In this document: piece after piece, positions 1 to 5,061 of the stretch | Layout: the number at the start of each line of letters is the position of its first letter | Position numbering within the stretch: the stretch's first letter is position 1 | Assembly (NCBI GenBank): GCA_039809405.1 | Contig: JBDHUX010000063.1 | Span: 1 to 5,061, forward strand | Direction: 5' to 3' | DNA length: 5,061 nt | Source of the DNA: JBDHUX01 sp039809405 | Lineage (GTDB): Bacteria; Patescibacteriota; Gracilibacteria; Absconditabacterales; Absconditicoccaceae | Position numbers and translations under genes: made by a program | The notes under the pieces: generated by a model | Seen by the model: only the letters and a program-made list of their open reading frames with translations | What the model was told of the DNA's origin: nothing | The model's database searches: none

Positions 1-18
1 TATCTTCATATCTATCAC

Positions 19-46
19 TTGATAAAAAGTTTTATAAAAGTAATAT
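19..46 (+). promoter_or_regulatory. possible sigma70-type promoter for mqo
   Basis: A TTGATA hexamer at 19-24 is followed after 16 bases by TAATAT at 41-46, which would give a leader of about 29 nt before the mqo ATG. A perfect TATAAT also lies at 62-67, but it has no convincing -35 partner and would leave a leader of under 10 nt. Everything from 1 to 81 is AT-rich and no gene is visible in it. AT-rich DNA produces such hexamers by chance, so this is a weak call. Confidence 0.35.
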
Positions 47-81
47 GAGATTTTGGTAAAATATAATATAAATAGTTAGAC

Positions 82-1560
82 ATGTATAAAGAAACACAAA
101 ATTACGATATAGTACTTGTATGAGCTGGGATCATGAGTGCTACCCTATCAGCCTTGTTGCATGAATTAGATCCAAATCTCAAGATAGGTATATTTGAACA
201 ACTTGATGATATAGCTCTGGAAAGCTCCGATGCCTGGAATAATGCAGGCACATGACACTCTGCTTTCTGCGAGTTGAACTATACACCAGAAAATCCCGAC
301 TGATCGGTCGATATAAGCAAAGCGCTAAACATAGCAGAGCAGTTTGAGATATCCAAGCAGTTCTGGGCTACTATAGTGGAGAGATGATATATCCAAGATC
401 CTAGATCTTTTGTAAATCAAGTCCCACACTGTACTCTAGTCACTAGCGATAAAAATATAAAATACCTAAAAACTCGTCATCAAGCATTGATAAAAAATCA
501 TCTATTTGAAGATATGCAGTACAGTGAAGATCACGATACGATACAAAAATGGATGCCACTTATTGTGAAATGAAGAGAGCAGGACTCCCCTATCGCTGTC
601 ACCAAGATGGATATAGGTACTGATGTCAATTTCTGATCTCTTACTCGCCAGATCATAAGACATCTATCCAAGGAAGATAGTATAAAACTGCATCTATCTC
701 ACCAAGTCACAGATGTAAAAAAAGATAGGACAGATAAAGATAGTCGGATTATCTACATATCAGACAAAAAAACTTGAAAAGATAAAATCATAAAAACTAA
801 GTTTGTATTTGTATGAGCTGGTTGATGATCTCTACCGCTTTTGCAATGATCAAAGATAAAACAAAGAAAAAACTATGGATGATTTCCAGTAAGCTGAATG
901 CGGTTGATATGCAACAATGATGAAATCATAGAAAAACATCACACCAAAGTATACGGCAGAGCTGAGATGGATGCTACACCTATGTCTGTACCACACTTGG
1001 ATACAAGGATCATAGATGGAAAAAAAGCACTATTATTTGGACCTTATGCATGATTTACCACTAAATTTCTTAGAAATGGATCTTTGTTGGATCTATTCAA
1101 ATCTATCAAATGGTACAACATCATATCCATGATCAAGTCTAGTAAGTTAAATATATCACTTATAAAATACCTTATCAAAGAAGTCACTCAGACAAAAAAA
1201 GATCGTATCAAGAGTTTGAAAAAATTTGTACCTGACGCAAAGAGTAAAGATCGAGATATACAGTCAGCTTGATACCGTGTACAGATCATAAAAACTGGTA
1301 AAGAAGAGTGAGGAAGATTACAATTTGGAACTGAGATCGTAATGTCTGATGACAAAAAAATGGCAACATTGCTTGGTGCATCTCCATGAGCATCTACATC
1401 AGTATCTATCATGGTTAAAGTTATAGAGAGTTGCTTCCCAGACTATAAAGAAGATAAACTAACCAAACTTATACCATCTTACGGTATAAAATTGGCTGAA
1501 AACGAAGATAAAGCAAAAGAGGTAAGAGCTTGGAGTCACAAAGTATTATGAATAAAATAA
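82..1560 (+). CDS. mqo: malate:quinone oxidoreductase (Mqo), read with UGA = Gly
   Basis: This gene encodes a 492-residue FAD-dependent, membrane-peripheral enzyme (EC 1.1.5.4 family) that oxidises malate to oxaloacetate and passes electrons to quinone. Family members are about 490-550 residues, so it looks full length. Visible signatures are the N-terminal dinucleotide-binding VGAGIMSA (about residues 13-20), WNNAGTGHSAFCELNYTP (52-69), GTDVNFGSLT, GGFPVSG (about 266-272), PMSVPHLDTR with a following GPYAGF (about 300-325), and LGASPGAS near residue 436. Eighteen in-frame TGA codons occur, about half of all its glycines. They include Gly14 of the Rossmann motif, Gly58 of AGTGH, Gly272 of PVSG and Gly436 of SPGAS. 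ATG82 is the first start after an in-frame TAG at 73-75, and no Shine-Dalgarno sequence precedes it. The stop is TAA. No terminator is seen before the next gene. Family assignment is very secure; quinone coupling in this organism is inferred. Confidence 0.95.
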
Positions 1561-1569
1561 GTAAATAGC

Positions 1570-1597
1570 TTGACTTATATACAAAGATAATTATAAT
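1570..1597 (+). promoter_or_regulatory. sigma70-type promoter upstream of the 218-residue gene
   Basis: TTGACT at 1570-1575 (five of six bases of the -35 consensus) is separated by 16 bases from a perfect TATAAT at 1592-1597. Transcription would begin near 1604, giving a leader of about 27 nt to the ATG at 1631. It lies entirely in the 70-bp gap after mqo, so the next gene probably has its own promoter even if some mqo transcripts read through. The leader is A/T-only near the start codon and has no Shine-Dalgarno sequence. Confidence 0.72.
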
Positions 1598-1630
1598 AAG
1601 ATAATAAGATTTATTTGTATTATAAAAAAC

Positions 1631-2287
1631 ATGGCAAAGAAAAAAAATGGACGAACAAGTGATATAGACATCAATAATAGTATGGATGTACAACACATGC
1701 CAGAGGAGGATAAGATGTACTTTGTAAATGTTGCAAACTATATCTGACAGGAGCGAGAAAGGTTTAAATCTACTCATACCAATGAAACGATAGTTTGAGT
1801 CTGACAGACTTTAAAATTTAAGGATGATTGATTTGGTGTTTTTTTTGCACAGGCATTTGGATCTGTAGAACATAATTTTGAATCTTATTATAGGGAATAC
1901 GGCAAGTGAAACGTGAAATTTGGTAGAAGACGAGTGATGAAGATGATTTTTAGTGCATTAAAAAATAATAAAAACTGGGCGTTGCAAGAAAACAATCTAG
2001 AACTATATTATAGAGCTTGTGAAACTGGTTATGATCCAGATAGGATTAAGATAGAAAAGTGAATCCTAAAAGTACCAAAAGATGATGTCATAGAAAGAGC
2101 TAGTGATGATGTAGCAGATACACTGGATACTAGGACATGAGATGTTTTGAGCCGACAAGAGATAACTCAGCTACTAAAAGAAGACTTAGAGACAAAGATG
2201 AGACAAAATGAAGAGAAAGAAAAAAAAGAAGAGAAAGAAAAAAAATACAGGGATGGGATACAAACAGAGTTAGAATTTCCAGAATAG
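1631..2287 (+). CDS. hypothetical charged cytoplasmic protein, 218 residues, UGA = Gly
   Basis: I do not recognise this protein. It starts with a basic patch (MAKKKNGR), followed by an acidic stretch (about 11-30) and a central part rich in aromatic residues (about 30-135). That part contains GFGVFFAQAFG, a basic GRRRVMKMI segment and one cysteine at about 130 (YRACETGYDP). The C-terminal 60 residues are very charged and probably helical or coiled-coil, with EEKEKK twice in tandem at 194-205, and the protein ends in LEFPE. There is no signal peptide or membrane segment. Seven in-frame TGA codons (first at 1745, residue 39) break it under the standard code; read as Gly they give one continuous frame ending in TAG. 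ATG1631 is the first ATG downstream of a strong promoter. The gene appears to be a single-gene unit between that promoter and the terminator at 2304-2344. The frame is well supported; the function is unknown. Confidence 0.78.
2210..2245 (+). repeat. perfect 18-bp tandem duplication inside the hypothetical gene
   Basis: The 18-base unit GAAGAGAAAGAAAAAAAA occurs twice with no mismatch (2210-2227 and 2228-2245). It is in frame, so the product carries EEKEKK twice (residues 194-205). The unit ends in an eight-A run, which favours slippage. A multiple-of-three unit keeps the frame open when copy number changes. Confidence 0.9.
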
Positions 2288-2303
2288 CAGTAAAAAACAT
2301 ATT

Positions 2304-2344
2304 AAAAATGGTTTGATATATAATAGTTATCAGACTATTTTTTT
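2304..2344. terminator. bidirectional rho-independent terminator between convergent genes
   Basis: The arms 2304-2318 and 2328-2342 pair along 15 positions around a 9-nt loop (2319-2327). The core is GGTTTGATA against TATCAGACT, and A-T pairs extend it outward into A5 on the left and T7 (2338-2344) on the right. On the + strand the two imperfect positions (2310/2336 and 2313/2333) are G-U wobbles. On the - strand they become C-A mismatches, so termination should be somewhat stronger for the + gene. A second T-run for the - strand lies at 2292-2297. It sits in the 79-bp gap between two convergent stop codons (2287 and 2367), where a shared terminator is expected. Confidence 0.8.
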
Positions 2345-2366
2345 ATATTAAAATCATATGAAGATA

Positions 2367-3947
2367 CTACGACTCTTTTATAACTTGAAAAGCTGAGATA
2401 AGATTTGAAAGACTATGCTCTATGTTGTTAAATGTATGCATCACTATACCTAAGTCTGGATATAGTTTGGTCGAATCTTTCATCTCTGCAGATATGAGCT
2501 TGGACTCGTACTCATCCATATCGTGTATAATATCATCTAATTTATTTTCATTTTTCTTACCATCAGATATGATTTCCAGTGCTTTGTTGTAGCTAGTTTT
2601 AACAAAATTGTAGTGATTGTCTTTATCTTTGTTGTCGTAAAGAGTCATGATATCAGTATGTGTATCTTTGGCACTTTTGGCTGATTGCATAAGTTCTATC
2701 ATAGGTGTAAGTAAATACTTCTCTCCGTATAGCATATCTTTACCAATATTTTTATAATCAAAATTAGATATAAAAGCAAATAACTTATTAAATCTATCTT
2801 TTATACCTTTATAATGAGATAGATCAAAACTATCTGGTGAATTAATTAAATTAGTGTCAAATGATAATACATCTTGCTGAAATTTAAGTCGGTCTTTCTG
2901 TAATAATTCTCGTTGTATATCATAAGATACCTCTTTGTTTATACTTTCTATATTCAGCTTATTTTCATCTCTGTATGGGATCGCCCATCAGATAAATCTA
3001 GTATATAGGTCTATAAAAGGTATAAATAGCACTGCACCTACACATCTAAATAGTATAATAAATATAACGACGCCATTGACACTGCTCCTAGACAAACTAC
3101 CAATCCGATGGATATCACCACCAAATCACCAAACATCTCTAATCAGATAAATCACCTGAGGAAACCATATCGAAAAAATCAGTGCAGTTATAAAATTGAA
3201 ACCAAAATGGCTCAAAGCAACTTGTTTTTTTATAGCGCTATCAGTAAACGATACAAATAGTGCAGTTGTAGTTGTGCCTACATAGGCTCACATGATACAC
3301 ATACAAGCAACCTCCAGTGGAATCAATCATTGATAGACGGCAGTCATAAGTATCACAGTGATAACTTGACTACTCTGAGTTATGATAGTTCACACAAATC
3401 ATATAATGAAATATATGATAAGCGGATATCATAAGTACTTTGTTATATCTATCATAGCACTAAGTATATCAACACTATCTTTCATCATATCAAGTCAGAA
3501 AAATAGCAATCAAAGTCATAGTAATATAGCAAATAAATTGCGGTATTTTTTATTAAAAAGATATCAAAGTCATCATAATGCAATAAACGGCAATACTGCA
3601 GCTCATATATCAAATCAAAGTCAGAAAAATCATATCAAAGCTTGCAAAAAAATCGATCACACATTCATACCTATAACCATACTCACGCCATGAACTATAG
3701 ACACAAGTCATCATCACACAAAAGCTAGTATAAGTAGCGATACGGCATGACTACTTTGTAGGATAGATATAAGTCATATACCACTAAGGATGGATTTCCA
3801 CTTTTTGTTGGTTCAGTTTTGTATAACTCTCTGTATTATTGAAGATCAACCACTACAAACATCTTCTACTAGTTTCAATCAATATAAAAATATACTGATA
3901 CCAGCCAAAAACATCCAAAGTTCATGTGAAGTGAGTATAGACATCAT
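2367..3947 (-). CDS. Na+/phosphate symporter family protein with PhoU-like C-terminal domain, UGA = Gly
   Basis: This 526-residue protein resembles the NptA/YjbB type of Na/Pi cotransporters, inner-membrane proteins that move inorganic phosphate with Na+ (YjbB has been linked to phosphate export). Residues 1 to about 322 are strongly hydrophobic and contain the family's two inverted half-repeats, each with a QSS signature: LQSSHAVS with Q64 and TQSSQVIT with Q191. Each is followed by the matching glycine motif, IGMNVGS and GAYVGTTTTA. From about 330 to the end the protein is soluble, charged and helical, as in the PhoU-like tail of this family. About 25 TGA codons fall in frame, all in the membrane part. 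The proposed start is the first ATG of a double ATG after an in-frame TAA at 3987; Met12 (3912-3914) is an alternative. The stop is TAG. It lies 35 bp behind the ATPase gene, probably as one operon. The first signature departs from the usual QSSSAT, so transport direction and substrate are uncertain. Confidence 0.87.
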
Positions 3948-3982
3948 ATATATTGTGTTATTGGTATATGATAATAATCAGA

Positions 3983-5061
3983 TTATTTAAATTTCCTTTT
4001 TATAAATTTAAGTAGTTCCAATAGTGTAAATATAGATCATGATATACCTATAGTCCAAAACCAATCTCTAATATCCAATGCTGTAAATTGGAAATATGCA
4101 CCAAGTCATGTTTGAAGTACAACTAAATGTAGCATAAGGCTTATAACTACAGCACCATTTAAATATCGATTTGGTTCTACTTGTCGAAATTGTTTAGTAT
4201 CAGATCTTACAGAGTAAACAAGGAGTAATTCACCAAAGATAGTAGCAGTTATTATGATAGTCCTCATGTTCTCTATGGTATTGTTATCTAGTTCATGAAA
4301 ATATAATAACATCATACCTATAGCACTAAGAGCAGTTGTAATGATAATCAGCCACCAAGATCATTTTAGTATATCTTCATTTTTTGATCTTGGTTTATGT
4401 TTCATTATATCTTTGTCTCATTTATCAAAACCCAGTGCTACTGCAGGCAATGTATCTGTTATAAGGTTTACCCAAAGTATTTGTATAGCGATAAAAGGCA
4501 AAGGAAGTTTGAGTATTATACTAATCAATATAAGTACTATCTCGTCAAAATTTGCTCTCAGTAGGAATTGTACAAATTTTCTCATATTACTGTATATAAT
4601 CCTTCACTGTTTCACACCATTTACTATGCTGACAAAATTATCATCTATAAGTAGCATATCTGCAGCTTCTTTACTTATATCAGTACCAGTGATAGCCATA
4701 GATATACCAACATCAGCCTTTTTGATAGCTGCTGCGTCATTGACTCCATCTCAGGTCATAGCAACAACATGTCACATAGATTGAAGTAATTCGCATATTT
4801 GTGATTTATGTATAGGATTTACTCTAGCAAATATGTTAGTATTTTTGACTACATCCAATTTATTTTCAGATTTTTCAAACTCTTCACCGGTCATAGCATT
4901 GCCATCCAGTCATATCTTGCTTGCTATAGCCCTAGCTATCTCTATGTTATCTCAAGTAATCATAATAACTCTGATGCCAGCATCCTTGCACTCTTGTATA
5001 GATTTATCAACTCATACTCTAGGTGGGTCTATCATACCCATCATACCTATAAATATATAGT
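3983..5061 (-). CDS. P-type calcium-transporting ATPase (P2A type), C-terminal part, cut by the window edge, UGA = Gly
   Basis: Only the last 358 codons are present, reading in from the right edge. Numbered from the first full codon (5057-5059), they show DPPR (11-14), MITGDN (34-38), FARV..HK with the P-domain lysine, TGDGVND (102-108) and then ITGTDISKEAADM. The membrane part has an M5-like RANFDEIV (N170, E173), an M6-like WVNLITDTLPA (N198, T201, D202), an M8-like GELLLVYS (E277), and an end ALDIRDW...LLELLKFIKRKFK close to SERCA. The M5, M6 and M8 residues match the Ca2+ ligands of SERCA by eye alignment, which favours Ca2+ over Na+/K+, H+ or heavy metals. Ten TGA codons occur in frame and encode the glycine of both TGD motifs. 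The hinge reads NDAA instead of the usual NDAP. The DKTG phosphorylation site, actuator domain and M1-M4 lie outside the window. The stop is TAA. It probably heads an operon with the downstream phosphate symporter. Confidence 0.93.

Noticed and set aside
1188..1412. - strand open frame of 74 codons inside mqo.
   Set aside because: It is antisense to a well conserved part of Mqo and has no independent support.
82..1560. A decayed malate:quinone oxidoreductase with many stop codons.
   Set aside because: The only interruptions are TGA, they fall on family glycines, and there is no TAA, TAG or frameshift inside the 492 codons.
1469..1777. - strand open frame spanning the end of mqo and the start of the next gene.
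   Set aside because: It crosses two + strand genes and the promoter, and it has no family resemblance. It is an AT-rich shadow.
3488..3640. Recurring ATCAAAGTCA-like strings that looked like a dispersed repeat.
   Set aside because: They arise from reuse of the Gly-Leu-Gly codons TGA-CTT-TGA in membrane helices. Spacing is irregular and there is no CRISPR-like spacer pattern.
3948..3982. A separate promoter or terminator between the ATPase and symporter genes.
   Set aside because: The 35-bp gap has no stable hairpin with a T-tract and no -35/-10 pair at proper spacing on the - strand.
2935..3990. Short + strand open frames at 2935-3150, 3382-3693 and 3790-3990.
   Set aside because: They lie antisense to the symporter gene, and their predicted products resemble no known family. 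The - strand reading gives a recognisable transporter over the whole stretch.
4341..5060. + strand open frames at 4341-4784 and 4833-5060 with hydrophobic or Ser/Ile-rich products.
   Set aside because: They are the reverse of conserved P-type ATPase sequence, and the composition is that of a complementary-strand shadow.
82..5061. TGA read as tryptophan (code 4) or as selenocysteine.
   Set aside because: Trp would destroy the VGAG and TGD motifs while TGG already supplies Trp at expected sites. The number of TGA codons and the families involved make selenocysteine implausible.
1..5061. tRNA, rRNA, CRISPR, insertion sequence or phage genes.
   Set aside because: No cloverleaf, rRNA segment, regular repeat-spacer array, terminal inverted repeats or transposase/phage motifs were seen on either strand.

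Overview
The window comes from a bacterium that reads UGA as glycine (translation table 25). This is the code of the Absconditabacteria (SR1) and Gracilibacteria (BD1-5/GN02) within the Candidate Phyla Radiation. With the standard code almost nothing long is open. With UGA = Gly, four genes become continuous. They hold about 60 in-frame TGA codons, many at glycines that are invariant in known families, and all four end on TAA or TAG. TGG still encodes Trp, so the Mycoplasma-type code (UGA = Trp) does not fit. The DNA is AT-rich.

Layout. The left part is on the + strand. A short AT-rich leader (1-81) is followed by a complete malate:quinone oxidoreductase gene (mqo, 82-1560). A 70-bp gap then holds a near-consensus sigma70-type promoter (1570-1597). 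Next comes an unrecognised gene for a 218-residue charged protein (1631-2287), whose tail carries a perfect 18-bp tandem duplication. A hairpin with A- and T-tracts on its two sides (2304-2344) lies between this gene and a convergent minus-strand unit and probably terminates transcription from both directions.

The right part is on the - strand and is transcribed right to left. The C-terminal 358 codons of a calcium-type (P2A) P-type ATPase enter from the right edge and end at 3983. After 35 bp comes a complete Na+/phosphate symporter-family gene with a PhoU-like C-terminal domain (3947 to 2367). The close spacing suggests one operon that moves Ca2+ (or another divalent cation) and phosphate.

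The genes do not form a single pathway. Mqo feeds electrons from malate into a quinone pool and belongs to energy metabolism. The minus-strand pair belongs to inorganic ion homeostasis. No tRNA, rRNA, CRISPR array, insertion sequence or phage-like module is visible. I found no clearly new multigene system. The points most worth a second look are the dense use of UGA at catalytic and membrane-packing glycines (including three consecutive UGA codons), a respiratory-type enzyme in a lineage usually regarded as fermentative, the Ca2+-ATPase/phosphate symporter pairing, and the lack of Shine-Dalgarno sequences at the visible starts.
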